From Paludibacteraceae bacterium (GTDB lineage: Bacteria > Bacteroidota > Bacteroidia > Bacteroidales > Paludibacteraceae): a DNA stretch of 64,000 bases. Under the pieces are notes generated by a model. The model was given only the letters and a program-made list of their open reading frames with translations, ran no database searches and was not told the DNA's origin. A program made the translations under genes and the position numbers. Positions 18,188 through 27,790 of this stretch are shown piece after piece (positions within the stretch are counted from its first letter, which is position 1; each line of letters begins with the position of its first letter). The DNA lies in NCBI GenBank assembly GCA_017962085.1, contig JAGCWA010000059.1:1-64000 (forward strand), in the 5' to 3' direction.

Positions 18188-19542
18188 TGCTTGTTATGAA
18201 TAATAGATTATTTGGCGTTTTTTTGTTCGCTATTTTATCTTTTGCGTCTGTAAGGGGCGCTAGTATTATTGATGAAGTTGCTTGGGTTGTGGGTGACGAG
18301 GCAATTCTGTTGTCTGATGTGGAGGAGTATAGGCAGAGGATGCGATATGAGGGCTCATCGATAGAGGGAGATCCTTATTGTTTTATCCCGGAGCAGTTGG
18401 CTCTCCAGAAGCTCTATTTGGATCAGGCGAAGATTGATAGTGTGTTCGCAGATGAAAAGACGGTCTCCAATCAGGTAGAGATGAGGATTAATTATCTGAT
18501 TGCGCAAATCGGTTCCCGTGAGAAACTGGAGGAGTATTTCAATCAGGACATCGCTTCTTTGCGGGAAGAACTCACGGAGATGGTCTCCAACCAACAGATT
18601 ATCCAGCAGATGCAACGTAAGATCGTGGGCGACGTCAAGGTTACGCCTGCGGAGGTGAAGAAATTTTTCAAGAGTCTGCCGGAAGATAGCATTCCGGAGA
18701 TTCCGACCATGGTGGAGATCCAACTGTTGACCGTCGCTCCTTCCGTTAGCACGAAGGCGATTGAGGAGGTGAAAGCCAAACTGAGGGGCTTCAAGGATCG
18801 TGTGGATGCCAAGGAGACTGAATTCTCCACGCTGGCGATCCTTTATTCGGAAGATAAGGAGTCGGCGAAGCACGGTGGTGAACTAGGTTTTATGGGAAGA
18901 GGACAACTCGTTCCGGAGTTCGCTGATGTGGCTTTCGCGTTGCGTGACCCCTCCAGAGTTTCGAAGGTGGTCGAGACGGAGTTCGGGTATCATATCATCC
19001 AATTGATCGAAAAGAGCGGTGAGAAAGTGAATGTGCGCCATATCCTGATGAAACCGAAGTCTACTTTGGAGGAGAAGAATAGCGCGATGGCGCGTCTTGA
19101 TAGTATCGTCGCTGTTTTGGACAGTAGCGTGATGACGTTCGAGCAGGCTGTCGCTCTCTATTCTGTGGACAAGGGAAGCAAGAATAGTTTGGGTTTGCTG
19201 AACAACCCTAAGACCGGTTCGTCTAAGTTCCAGATGAGCGAGTTGCCTCAGGACATCGCCAAGGCGGTCTATCGTCTGAAACAGGGTGAGGTCACCAAGC
19301 CGTTCATGATGATAGACTCCAAGGGGAATGAGGTGTTCGCCATTGCTAAGGTGAAATCCTTGGTGAATGCGCATAAGGCCAATGTGGAGGATGATTTCAT
19401 GGAAATCAAAGCGGCATATCAAGAACAGAAAAACAGCGAATTGCTGAAAGCTTGGGTGCTTGAGAAGCAGAAAAACATTTATGTGAAAATTGATCCGAAG
19501 TGGAGGAATTGCGATTTCCAATACCCAGGTTGGATCAAGTAA
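18187..19542 (+). CDS. SurA-like periplasmic chaperone/peptidylprolyl isomerase
   Basis: This 451-residue protein has a signal peptide (GVFLFAILSFASVRGA) followed by the SurA core IIDEVAWVVGDEAILLSDVEE. Two parvulin domains follow: the first around residues 175-280 (PTMVEIQLLTVAPS, KHGGELGFMGRGQLVPEF, TEFGYHIIQLIEK), the second from VNVRHILMKPKSTLEE near residue 283 (KNSLGLLNNPKTGSSKF). Overall length and order match SurA, which carries unfolded outer-membrane proteins across the periplasm. The start could also be the ATG at 18196. It is tightly packed with the OstA-like gene, 6 bases downstream. Confidence 0.9.
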   Translation: MLVMNNRLFGVFLFAILSFASVRGASIIDEVAWVVGDEAILLSDVEEYRQRMRYEGSSIEGDPYCFIPEQLALQKLYLDQAKIDSVFADEKTVSNQVEMRINYLIAQIGSREKLEEYFNQDIASLREELTEMVSNQQIIQQMQRKIVGDVKVTPAEVKKFFKSLPEDSIPEIPTMVEIQLLTVAPSVSTKAIEEVKAKLRGFKDRVDAKETEFSTLAILYSEDKESAKHGGELGFMGRGQLVPEFADVAFALRDPSRVSKVVETEFGYHIIQLIEKSGEKVNVRHILMKPKSTLEEKNSAMARLDSIVAVLDSSVMTFEQAVALYSVDKGSKNSLGLLNNPKTGSSKFQMSELPQDIAKAVYRLKQGEVTKPFMMIDSKGNEVFAIAKVKSLVNAHKANVEDDFMEIKAAYQEQKNSELLKAWVLEKQKNIYVKIDPKWRNCDFQYPGWIK

Positions 19543-19548
19543 GCACGT

Positions 19549-21054
19549 ATGGTTATGAAACGGACCCTTATAGCCCTGTTGGCGATTCTTTCCTCTTTGC
19601 CGATTTTTTCGGAAACGAGAAACGTTGTATTGGAGCAATGTGACGTGCTTTCGTTCGATAAATCCACAGGAGCCCAGTATCAGGTGTTGAAGGGGAATGT
19701 GCGTTTCCGCCACGAAAGCGCTTTGATGTTTTGCGATAGCGCCTATTTCTATGACACGAACAATTCGTTTGATGCGTTTGGTCACGTGAAGGTGATCGAT
19801 AAGAATTCTACCATGACCTCCGATAAGATGTTCTACGATGGCAACACAACCTTGATGAAGGTTCGTGGTAACGTGGTCGTGAATAATGAGGGGACCAAGA
19901 TGACCACCAATTCGTTGGACTTTTTCCGCAATAAAAACTATGGCTATTATGTGGGTGGCGGAAAGATTGTGGATCCCGAATATGAACTCGTGTCCCAAAA
20001 AGGGTATTATTATCCTGACACTAAGACCTATTTCTTCAAGACCAATGTGGTGCTTACGAATCCCGACTATGTGGTCACGACCGATTCCATGCAATTCAAT
20101 AACGAGACGGGGCAGATGGTTTTGATCGGACCCTCTTGTGTGCGTGAGAAGGATTACACGATATACACGACGAATGCGCGGATGAACAAGCAGACGAAGA
20201 TAAGCAGGCTGTATGACTATTCCGTCATCGTCTCCAAGGATGGCCAGCGTTTGACGGCGGACTCTATCTTCTATGACATGAACCTAGAGCTTGCGAAGGC
20301 ATATCACAATATTGACGCGCAAGACTCTTCGCAAAAAGTGATAGGTAGAGGAAACTATGCGGAGTTCTGGAAGAAGTCGCCGTCTAGGGGCTTTATTACG
20401 GACCATTCGTATGTGATAGACTATTCCGAGAAGGATTCGCTCTTTTTGGCTGGAGACACAATCTATGGCGTGGAGGTGGATTCCTCCAAGAATGAGGTCC
20501 GCGCATATCACCACGTGAAGTTTTATCGGAATGATATGCAGGGAAAGTGTGATTCCATGGTTTATGCGTCGGACGATTCAATCCTGAGCATGTATGGGTC
20601 GCCGATCCTATGGAGCGAGGAGAGTCAGTTGACGGGTGACCAGATTAACATCCACATGAAGGATCAGAAGGCGGATTACATTCACATCACAAAAAATGCG
20701 ATGATTGTCCAATATGAGGATGAGGATATGTACAATCAGTTGTCCGGGAAAGAGTCTAAGGCCTATCTCAAGAACAACAAGTTGAAACGTGTCGACATGT
20801 TGGGGGATGCGATCTCCATCTACTACTCCAAGGACGATCATGATGGACTTGTCGGTGTGAACAAGGCGAAAGGCAATGCGATGTCCATTTTCATGAAGAG
20901 CAATAAGAAAGTGGATAAGATTCTGATGACCCCTGATTCCGAGGGTGTCTTGTATCCTCCTCTGCGGATACCGGAAGAGGAGAAACGCCTGAGCAAGTTC
21001 AAATGGCTTGAAGATCAACGCCCGAAGAATAAGAATGATATTTTTGTCAAGTAG
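19549..21054 (+). CDS. OstA/LptA-like LPS-transport protein
   Basis: This 501-residue protein has a signal peptide (LIALLAILSSLPIFSE). The following repeated beta-strand pattern is characteristic of OstA/LptA beta-jellyrolls: VLKGNVRFRHESALMFCDSAYFY, FDAFGHVKVIDKNSTMTSDKM, VRGNVVVNNEGTKMTTNSLDFF, ALSO YYYPDTKTYFFKTNVVLTNP. It is longer than E. coli LptA (about 185 residues) and corresponds to the Bacteroidetes OstA-like family. A role in lipopolysaccharide export across the periplasm is inferred from the fold. Its place behind surA-like genes and before a TonB-dependent receptor supports an envelope-biogenesis operon. Confidence 0.85.
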   Translation: MVMKRTLIALLAILSSLPIFSETRNVVLEQCDVLSFDKSTGAQYQVLKGNVRFRHESALMFCDSAYFYDTNNSFDAFGHVKVIDKNSTMTSDKMFYDGNTTLMKVRGNVVVNNEGTKMTTNSLDFFRNKNYGYYVGGGKIVDPEYELVSQKGYYYPDTKTYFFKTNVVLTNPDYVVTTDSMQFNNETGQMVLIGPSCVREKDYTIYTTNARMNKQTKISRLYDYSVIVSKDGQRLTADSIFYDMNLELAKAYHNIDAQDSSQKVIGRGNYAEFWKKSPSRGFITDHSYVIDYSEKDSLFLAGDTIYGVEVDSSKNEVRAYHHVKFYRNDMQGKCDSMVYASDDSILSMYGSPILWSEESQLTGDQINIHMKDQKADYIHITKNAMIVQYEDEDMYNQLSGKESKAYLKNNKLKRVDMLGDAISIYYSKDDHDGLVGVNKAKGNAMSIFMKSNKKVDKILMTPDSEGVLYPPLRIPEEEKRLSKFKWLEDQRPKNKNDIFVK

Positions 21055-21066
21055 GCGATTGTACGT

Positions 21067-23472
21067 ATGTGGCGTTTCCTTTCTATAATAATGCTTTGGT
21101 CATGTCTCCCGTTGGTGTGTTTCTCCGAGGGGCGTGTGGTGGTTGGCGTTGTGCGAAGTGAGAATGGCGAGGCGTTGGGATTCGTCGATGTGGAGGAGAA
21201 ACGGACGGGCTATAGTATGTTTTGTGATGAGGCGGGCCGTTTTTCTATGGATTTCCCTTCCGACACGATCCATACCATCAAGCTGGTTTTCTCTCTTATT
21301 GGCTACCAAACCGATACTATGCATGTCCGCTTGCAGGGCGATACCACGTCGGTGCGTGTGGTCATGAAGGAGCAACTCACCGAAATCAGACAATTTGATG
21401 TTGTGGCGCAGGCGAAACAGGAGACTACCACTGAAAATCTAAGCGTAAAGGTCACCAAGACGATCCCCCATGTGAGTGGGGATGGCATCATTGGGGTGGT
21501 TACCACCCAACCGGGTGTTTCGTCCACCAATGAGTTGAGTTCGCAATATTCGGTGCGTGGCGGCAATTACGATGAGAACTGCGTCTATGTGAACTCCATC
21601 GAGGTCTATCGTCCCCAGCTGATACGCAGCGGAGAGCAGGAGGGCCTCAGCTTTATGAATCCGGACCTTGTGCAGTCCGTCTCCTTCTCCTCAGGCGGTT
21701 TCTCTCCTGAGTACGGGGATAGGATGTCTTCTGTGTTGGATATAAAATACAAGACCCCTTCTTCCTTTGAAGGTTCCGCATCCGTGAGCTTCTTAGGGGC
21801 CTCGGCGTATGTGGGGTCTTCGACCTCCCGTTTCTCCCAGGTGCATGGCTTCCGCTATAAGACCTCTTCCTATCTGTTGAATTCATTGGAAACGAGGGGA
21901 GAGTATGATCCGAAGTTCCTGGATTACCAGACTTACCTGACGTACTCCTTTTCATCGAAGTGGAAACTGTCGTTCTTGGGCAACTTGTCCAGAAACATCT
22001 ATAATTTCATCCCTAGGTCACGAAGCACTAATTTGGGAACGATGACCGAATCGTACAACGTCAAGTTTTATTTTGACGGGCAGGAGAAGGATTTGTTCTC
22101 CACATGCTTCGGCGCCTTTACATTGTCGTACCAGCCTACCTCCTCCTTGACGTTGGATTTTATCGCCTCCTCGTTCCGCTCCATAGAGCACGTGACGTAC
22201 GACATCGCGAGCACGTATGATTTCCATGAGCTCTTTCAGGATGGGACGTTGGGCGCCAAGTTAGGGTCGGGTGATTTCCATGAACATTCGAGAAATGCAT
22301 TTGATGGAACGGTTTCGAATATTTCGCATAAGGGTATGCTGAAATTGAAACGTAATACGGTCAAGTGGGGATTGGCCTTCCAGTTGGAGAGCTTGGGAGA
22401 GGTTGTGGACGAGTGGGAAAAACGAGACTCGGCAGGTTATTCAATTCCATTGAATCCTGAGCGCATGACTCTTTACAGTAATCTGAGCGGAGATTTGCAT
22501 ATGCTTTCTCATCGCGTGTCCGGTTTTGTACAAGACGCCTATACAATCCGATCTGGTTCGAGACGCTTTGTCATCTTGGGAGGTCTGCGCTTTTCGTACT
22601 GGGACTTTGACGAGCAATTGGATGTTAGTCCGAGGCTCTCTTTCGCGTTCTTCCCCGCCAAGAGTCCATGGGTCTTCCGTGTGGCTACCGGCATATACCA
22701 CCAAGCTTTGATGTTCAAGGAGGTGAAGAAGGAGGTGGTGGAAGAGAATGGCAACCATGTGGTGATTCTGAATAGGGATGTCCAGACACCGCGCTCGTCG
22801 CAGATTATCTTGGCGTCTGATTACTATTTCAGGAAGTGGAATCGCCCTTTCAAACTGACAGGCGAGCTCTATTATAAATACATCGATCGTATTATTCCTT
22901 ATCGGGTGGATAATATGAAACTCACCTATATGGGGGAGAATTGTGCGGATGGTTATGCCTTCGGAGGAGATGTGAAGTTGTTTGGCGAATTCGTGCCAGG
23001 TACGGATTCGTGGATTTCCGTATCTTTGATGAACACGAAGGAGAATGTCTATGGCGATGGCTGTGGCTATTTCCCTCGTCCGACGGACCAGCGGTACAAT
23101 TTCTCCATGTTCTTCCAGGACTATGTTCCTGATTTCGAGAAGTTGAAGTTCAACATAAAGTTCGTTTGGGCGGGAGGTTACCCGTTCCGTTCCCCTTATC
23201 CGGGGAGCAATCATGTGTTTAGGATGACCAGCTACAAACGAGTGGATATTGGAGTGGCCTATCAATTCGAAAGAGGGGTGGACGCTATCATGTCGAAGAA
23301 GGCCTTCTCATGGATGAAGACGCTTTCCCTCAACTTGGATGTGTTCAATCTTTTAGGAAACAGTAACGTCAATTCGTATTATTGGATACCTATGGCGAAT
23401 GGCGATCAAAAACCTGTTCCTAATTATTTGACGGGTAGACTTTTTAATTTTAAGTTGGCTGTATATTTTTAA
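21067..23472 (+). CDS. TonB-dependent outer-membrane receptor
   Basis: At 801 residues it has a signal peptide (IIMLWSCLPLVCFSEG) and a carboxypeptidase-regulatory-like domain (GVVRSENGEALGFVDVE ... SLIGYQTDTMHV). The plug has QYSVRGGNYDENCVYVNSIEVYRP and SGGFSPEYGDRMSSVLDIKYK, followed by a 22-strand-type barrel ending in FNFKLAVYF (terminal aromatic F). It has no SusD partner, so it is a stand-alone receptor rather than a polysaccharide-utilisation component. It lies 12 bases after the OstA-like gene. The substrate is unknown; the operon position suggests a housekeeping role. Confidence 0.9.
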   Translation: MWRFLSIIMLWSCLPLVCFSEGRVVVGVVRSENGEALGFVDVEEKRTGYSMFCDEAGRFSMDFPSDTIHTIKLVFSLIGYQTDTMHVRLQGDTTSVRVVMKEQLTEIRQFDVVAQAKQETTTENLSVKVTKTIPHVSGDGIIGVVTTQPGVSSTNELSSQYSVRGGNYDENCVYVNSIEVYRPQLIRSGEQEGLSFMNPDLVQSVSFSSGGFSPEYGDRMSSVLDIKYKTPSSFEGSASVSFLGASAYVGSSTSRFSQVHGFRYKTSSYLLNSLETRGEYDPKFLDYQTYLTYSFSSKWKLSFLGNLSRNIYNFIPRSRSTNLGTMTESYNVKFYFDGQEKDLFSTCFGAFTLSYQPTSSLTLDFIASSFRSIEHVTYDIASTYDFHELFQDGTLGAKLGSGDFHEHSRNAFDGTVSNISHKGMLKLKRNTVKWGLAFQLESLGEVVDEWEKRDSAGYSIPLNPERMTLYSNLSGDLHMLSHRVSGFVQDAYTIRSGSRRFVILGGLRFSYWDFDEQLDVSPRLSFAFFPAKSPWVFRVATGIYHQALMFKEVKKEVVEENGNHVVILNRDVQTPRSSQIILASDYYFRKWNRPFKLTGELYYKYIDRIIPYRVDNMKLTYMGENCADGYAFGGDVKLFGEFVPGTDSWISVSLMNTKENVYGDGCGYFPRPTDQRYNFSMFFQDYVPDFEKLKFNIKFVWAGGYPFRSPYPGSNHVFRMTSYKRVDIGVAYQFERGVDAIMSKKAFSWMKTLSLNLDVFNLLGNSNVNSYYWIPMANGDQKPVPNYLTGRLFNFKLAVYF

Positions 23473-23512
23473 TGTGTTAATGTTTGGGGGCATTTGCTCC
23501 ATAAAATAGTTT

Positions 23513-24934
23513 ATGATGGAAGAGACAAGTTTAAAGAAGTATTCGTTTTCATTGGTCGCGTTGACCACGTTGTTTTTCATGTGGGGTTTCATCACTTGCT
23601 TGAATGATATCCTCATTCCTTACTTGAAAGGTGTGTTTGATTTGTCGCAGTTTGAGGCCACGTTGGTGCAGTTGGCTTTTTTCTTTGCCTACTTTGTGGT
23701 CTCGCTGATCTATTTCATAGTCTCCGCCACATTCGGGGACCCCATCCTGAAGATAGGGTATAAGAATACGATTGTGCTAGGTCTCTTCATCTCGGCGGTG
23801 GCCTGCTTCCTGTTTTATTGTGAGGCGAATTCCGAGACGCCAGTCTTTGTGGTCTTCCTGCTGGCGCTCTTCCTATTAGGTGCCGGATTCACGTTCCTGC
23901 AGATCGCGGCCAATCCGTTGGTGGCTATTTTGGGGTCGCCGGAGACCTCTTCCAGTAGGTTGAACCTCTCCCAGGCCTTCAATTCATTGGGTACCACGTT
24001 GGCTCCAATCATCGGAGGTGTGCTTATCTTCGACTATTTCCTGGTAGACGGACAGGGAGCCTCTTCCGTTCGTATTCCCTATCTGGTGTTGGCCAGTCTG
24101 TTGTTGATATTGTGCGGTTTCATCTTCTTTTCGGAGATTCCGACCGTTGAGTTGAATGATGACAAGAAGGGCTTGGACCGGTTGGGCGCTTTGCGTCACC
24201 CTCATCTGCGCTATGGTATGATCGGTATTTTCTGCTATGTGGGTGCCGAGGTGGCGATAGGCAGTAACTTGGTCGAGTATATGAAGAACTTCCACGCTAT
24301 GAACGAACTGAACGCGAGTAAGTTGCTCACGTTCTATTGGGGTGGTGCGATGATCGGCAGATTCATGGGATCCATTTCCATGAGTAAGTTGCGTTTCCAG
24401 ACGAAATGCGTTTTGATGATTTTGTCGGCGGTAGCCTCTTTAGCCCTTATCTTCTGGGTGATCGGGTTGTCTGCGGAGATGTCGTTTAAGCAGTTTGTCG
24501 AATTCTTCTTCGAGATGAAGGTATATTACTTCTTGATATTCTTAGTGCTGAACTTCTTTGTCTTCATATGGGCTAAGTCGATACCTTCCCGCACGTTGGG
24601 TCTCTTCGCCGTCATGAACATGGCTTTGATAGCATTGATGCTGGCGATGGACAACGAACTCTCCCTCTGGGCGATTCTGGCGGTTGGTTTGTTCAACTCC
24701 ATTATGTTCCCGAACCTGATCACGTTGGCGATCGACGGTTTAGGGAAGTATACCTCACAAGGCTCTTCGTTGTTGGTGATGATGATTTTGGGTGGTGCGG
24801 TAGTGCCACCGTTGCAGGGCTTGCTCTCCGATTGCATCGACGCTCATGCGGCTTTCGCTCTTCCGTTGTTGTGCTACGCTTATCTGGTGTGGTATGGCTA
24901 TGTCGGTTGTAAGAAGCGCAATGAGAAAGAGTAA
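23513..24934 (+). CDS. Sugar:proton MFS permease (FucP/GluP family)
   Basis: This 473-residue protein has about 12 hydrophobic segments. The start pattern ALTTLFFMWGFITCLNDILIPYLK is diagnostic of the FucP/glucose-galactose permease branch. GAGFTFLQIAANPLVAILG and RLNLSQAFNSLGTTLAPIIGG are further conserved stretches of this branch. The next gene is a ROK sugar kinase, which makes glucose or galactose a likelier substrate than fucose; this is inference. The ATG at 23516 (MEETS) is an alternative start. The gap to the preceding receptor gene is only 40 bases, without a terminator I can see. Confidence 0.9.
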   Translation: MMEETSLKKYSFSLVALTTLFFMWGFITCLNDILIPYLKGVFDLSQFEATLVQLAFFFAYFVVSLIYFIVSATFGDPILKIGYKNTIVLGLFISAVACFLFYCEANSETPVFVVFLLALFLLGAGFTFLQIAANPLVAILGSPETSSSRLNLSQAFNSLGTTLAPIIGGVLIFDYFLVDGQGASSVRIPYLVLASLLLILCGFIFFSEIPTVELNDDKKGLDRLGALRHPHLRYGMIGIFCYVGAEVAIGSNLVEYMKNFHAMNELNASKLLTFYWGGAMIGRFMGSISMSKLRFQTKCVLMILSAVASLALIFWVIGLSAEMSFKQFVEFFFEMKVYYFLIFLVLNFFVFIWAKSIPSRTLGLFAVMNMALIALMLAMDNELSLWAILAVGLFNSIMFPNLITLAIDGLGKYTSQGSSLLVMMILGGAVVPPLQGLLSDCIDAHAAFALPLLCYAYLVWYGYVGCKKRNEKE

Positions 24935-24982
24935 TTCTCTATTGTTTTGAAATTTAATATATTAACTAATAAACAAAAAGAT

Positions 24983-25945
24983 ATGAAGTCTGAATTGAAA
25001 CCTAATGTGGTTGGAATCGACATTGGCGGTACCAACACAGTGTTCGGAATCGTTGACGCGAATGGTAATGTCTTGGCATCTAATTCGATTAAGACGCAGG
25101 CGTATCCTGAGTTGGAGGATTACATCGAAGCTTTGGGAAATGGTTTGCTGGAACTGATTTCTAAGAATGGTGGTGCGGAGAAGATCAATGGTATCGGAGT
25201 GGGTGCGCCTAATGCGAACTATTACACCGGCAACATCGAGCATGCCGCTAACTTGCCTTGGAAGGGCATTGTTCCTTTTGCAAAGATGCTTTCCGACAAG
25301 GTGGGCCTTCCTGTTTCCTTGACCAACGACGCCAATGCGGCCGCCATCGGTGAGATGAAGTACGGAGCCGCTCGTGGTATGCGTGATTTCATCATGATCA
25401 CGTTGGGTACGGGTGTTGGTAGCGGTGTGGTTGCCAACGGACAGTTGATTTATGGACATGATGGCAATGCGGGCGAGTTGGGCCACGTGATCGTGCGCCG
25501 TGACGGACGTCCTTGCGGATGCGGCAACAAGGGTTGCTTGGAGACTTACACTTCCGCTACGGGTGTGGCCCGTACCGCTAAGGAGTTCTTGCTCAACCGT
25601 AAGGAGGATTCCCTCCTCCGCAAGATCGATTTGGATAAGATCACTTCCAAAGATGTTTTCGACGCCGCTATGGCGGGCGACCAGATCGCGAAGGATATCT
25701 TCGCTTTCACGGGACAGATCTTGGGCGAGGCGTTGGCCGACTTCGTTAAGTTCAGCAGCCCTGAGGCGTTCGTTCTTTTCGGTGGTCTGGCAAAGGCTGG
25801 TGACTTGCTGTTCAACCCAGTGAAGAAAGCAATGGACGATAACTTGATGCCTGTCTTCAAGGGCAAGGTGAAGGTTTTGTTCTCCCAAATGAAGGATGCT
25901 GACGCCGCTGTGTTGGGCGCTTCCGCTTTGGCTTGGGATATTTAA
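24983..25945 (+). CDS. ROK-family sugar kinase (probable glucokinase)
   Basis: I start at the ATG at 24983 (MKSELKPNVVGIDIGGTNT), since the ATG at 24947 only adds an A/T-rich, lysine/asparagine-rich extension. It has 320 residues. The phosphate-binding DIGGTNTVFGIV is at the N-terminus; LTNDANAAAIGE holds the catalytic Asp; TLGTGVGSGVV is the second phosphate motif; and GHVIVRRDGRPCGCGNKGCLET is the ROK zinc site (His plus three Cys). FGGLAKAGDLL closes the C-terminal lobe. No DNA-binding helix-turn-helix precedes the kinase, so it is an enzyme rather than a NagC-type repressor. Coupling to the permease suggests cytoplasmic glucose phosphorylation. Confidence 0.9.
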   Translation: MKSELKPNVVGIDIGGTNTVFGIVDANGNVLASNSIKTQAYPELEDYIEALGNGLLELISKNGGAEKINGIGVGAPNANYYTGNIEHAANLPWKGIVPFAKMLSDKVGLPVSLTNDANAAAIGEMKYGAARGMRDFIMITLGTGVGSGVVANGQLIYGHDGNAGELGHVIVRRDGRPCGCGNKGCLETYTSATGVARTAKEFLLNRKEDSLLRKIDLDKITSKDVFDAAMAGDQIAKDIFAFTGQILGEALADFVKFSSPEAFVLFGGLAKAGDLLFNPVKKAMDDNLMPVFKGKVKVLFSQMKDADAAVLGASALAWDI

Positions 25946-25973
25946 TCGAGACATAAAAATCTCTTACGTTATG

Positions 25974-26006
25974 GAAAGGGGATCCTTGTGGGTTCCCTTT
26001 CTTATT
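25974..26006 (+). terminator. Terminator after the sugar kinase gene
   Basis: GAAAGGGGATCC and GGGTTCCCTTTC pair around TTGT and are followed by TTATTTG. The rest of the gap to 26163 is A/T-rich and contains TACTTTCG (26103-26110), a possible -7 element for the CoA-transferase gene. Confidence 0.7.
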
Positions 26007-26163
26007 TGCATATATATTGCATAATTATTCTATCTGTATTCTTTAGTTTGATATTTATGCAATTTTTTAGTAGAAAAGCATAGAGGTTTGGATTATTTGT
26101 TGTACTTTCGCGCTGTTTTTCAGAAACAAGAGTTAATAACCGAATAACAAATAGTAAGGTATA

Positions 26164-27651
26164 ATGGCATTTAACTTTATCACTGCCGAGGAGGCAGCGT
26201 CTTACATTAAGAACAATGATGTGATTGGCATCGGTGGTTTCTCATCGGTGGGTACGGTCAAGGCTGTGACTACCGCTCTCGCGGAGAAGGCGGAGGCGGA
26301 GCATGCGAAGGGAAATGAGTTCAAGGTTGGTATGATCACTGGTGGTTCTACGGGTGATCAGATTGATGGAGCCCTCTCCCGCGCGAAGGCAGTGAAGTTC
26401 CGTACTCCTTTCCAGTCAAGCAAGTATATGCGTGATGCGATCAATAAGTGCGAGGTGCAGTATTTCGATATGCACTTGTCCCACGTGGCACAGGATCTCC
26501 GTTATGGATTCCTCGGTCCAGTTGATTATGCGTTGATTGAGGCGGCTGACATCACGGACAAGGGCGAAATCGTCTTGACGACTTCCGTAGGTATCACCCC
26601 TACGTTGGTGGAGAAGGCTAAGAAGGTCATCATTGAGTTGAATGCGCATCATCCTGCGAAGATTAATGGTATGCACGACTTATATGAGCCGGTTAATCCG
26701 CCTCACCGTCGTGAGATCCCTATCTATACTCCATCAGACCGTATCGGTACCGCTACGTTGAAGGTGGATCCTTCCAAGGTGATCGGTGTCGTTAAGACGG
26801 ACATGAAGGATGGTATCGCTCAGTTCACACCTGTGGATGCGGTGACCGCTAAGATCGGTGAGAACGTGGCCAACTTCTTGTTGAGCGAGCTCCGCAAGGG
26901 AATCATCCCGAAAGAGTTCTTGCCGTTGCAGTCTGGTGTCGGAAACATCGCCAACGCAGTGTTGAGCTCCCTTGGTAACTGCGACGATATCCCTTCGTTC
27001 ACTATGTTCACCGAGGTGATCCAAAACTCCGTGATCGATTTGATGAAGCGTGGACGTATCACGTTCGCCAGCGGTAGTTCCCTGACCTTGTCGGACGACG
27101 TGCTGATGGATGTCTATGCGGACTATGATTTCTTCAAGGATAAATTGATGCTCCGTCCTCAGGAGCTTACCAACAACCCAGAGTTGGTTCGCCGTATGGG
27201 TGTCATCGCCATCAACACGGCGCTTGAGTTGGATATCTTCGGAAACGTGAACAGTACGAACGTGTTGGGCCAGAAGATGATGAACGGTTTGGGTGGTTCG
27301 GCGGATTTCGCCCGCAACGCATTCCTCTCCATCTTCACTTGTCCATCCGTCGCTAAGGGTGGTGTGATTTCCGCTATCGTGCCGATGGCGAGCCACATCG
27401 ATAGCTCCGAGCACTCCGTGAAGGTGATCGTCACTGAGCAGGGTGTCGCTGACTTGCGCGCGAAGTCTCCGTTGCAGAAGGCTGAGACGATCATCGAGAA
27501 TTGTGTTCACCCAGACTATAAAGAGTTGTTGTGGGATTACCTCAAATTGGCAGCCGGCAAGTGCCACACGCCAATGACGCTTTCCAAGGCGTTGAGGATG
27601 CATATCGCCTTCGAGGAGACGGGTGATATGCGTAATACCAAGTGGGATTGA
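26164..27651 (+). CDS. Acetyl-CoA hydrolase/transferase family protein (probable succinate/acetate CoA-transferase)
   Basis: This 495-residue protein starts MAFNFITAEEAASYIKNNDVIGIGGFSSVG. The class I CoA-transferase features are there: LQSGVGNIANAV (residues ~255-266) and a catalytic glutamate at E284 in MFTEVIQNS. GSADFARNAFLSIFTCPS, VIVTEQGVADLRAKSP and CVHPDYKELL are conserved in the succinyl-CoA:acetate CoA-transferase branch. In fermenting Bacteroidales it would interconvert succinyl-CoA/acetate or acetyl-CoA/succinate. The exact donor cannot be decided from sequence. It is apparently monocistronic. Confidence 0.92.
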   Translation: MAFNFITAEEAASYIKNNDVIGIGGFSSVGTVKAVTTALAEKAEAEHAKGNEFKVGMITGGSTGDQIDGALSRAKAVKFRTPFQSSKYMRDAINKCEVQYFDMHLSHVAQDLRYGFLGPVDYALIEAADITDKGEIVLTTSVGITPTLVEKAKKVIIELNAHHPAKINGMHDLYEPVNPPHRREIPIYTPSDRIGTATLKVDPSKVIGVVKTDMKDGIAQFTPVDAVTAKIGENVANFLLSELRKGIIPKEFLPLQSGVGNIANAVLSSLGNCDDIPSFTMFTEVIQNSVIDLMKRGRITFASGSSLTLSDDVLMDVYADYDFFKDKLMLRPQELTNNPELVRRMGVIAINTALELDIFGNVNSTNVLGQKMMNGLGGSADFARNAFLSIFTCPSVAKGGVISAIVPMASHIDSSEHSVKVIVTEQGVADLRAKSPLQKAETIIENCVHPDYKELLWDYLKLAAGKCHTPMTLSKALRMHIAFEETGDMRNTKWD

Positions 27652-27683
27652 TAGTTGTTGTCTTTTTTGTTGAAATATTTTTG

Positions 27684-27691
27684 TAACTTCG
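27684..27691 (+). promoter_or_regulatory. Possible -7 box for the repeat-rich T9SS cargo gene
   Basis: TAACTTCG matches TAnnTTCG about 100 bases before the cargo start at 27791. TTG triplets occur upstream (27655-27660), but the 23-base spacing is longer than usual. Confidence 0.4.
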
Positions 27692-27790
27692 CGACATCGT
27701 AGTGTCTCGAAGCACAAACGAAAGGGATGCTATGGTGACATGGCGTCTCTTTTGTTTTTTATAACGTATTACTTGATAAGATTGAAATAC

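Noticed and set aside
18883-20094. 403-codon open frame on the minus strand across surA-like and OstA-like genes
   Set aside because: It spans two well-supported plus-strand genes, is rich in His/Ile/Arg as a shadow frame would be, and has no family motifs.
24962-25954. 330-codon minus-strand frame opposite the ROK kinase
   Set aside because: The plus-strand kinase has all ROK motifs; the opposite frame has none and ends at nearly the same limits by codon-bias mirroring.
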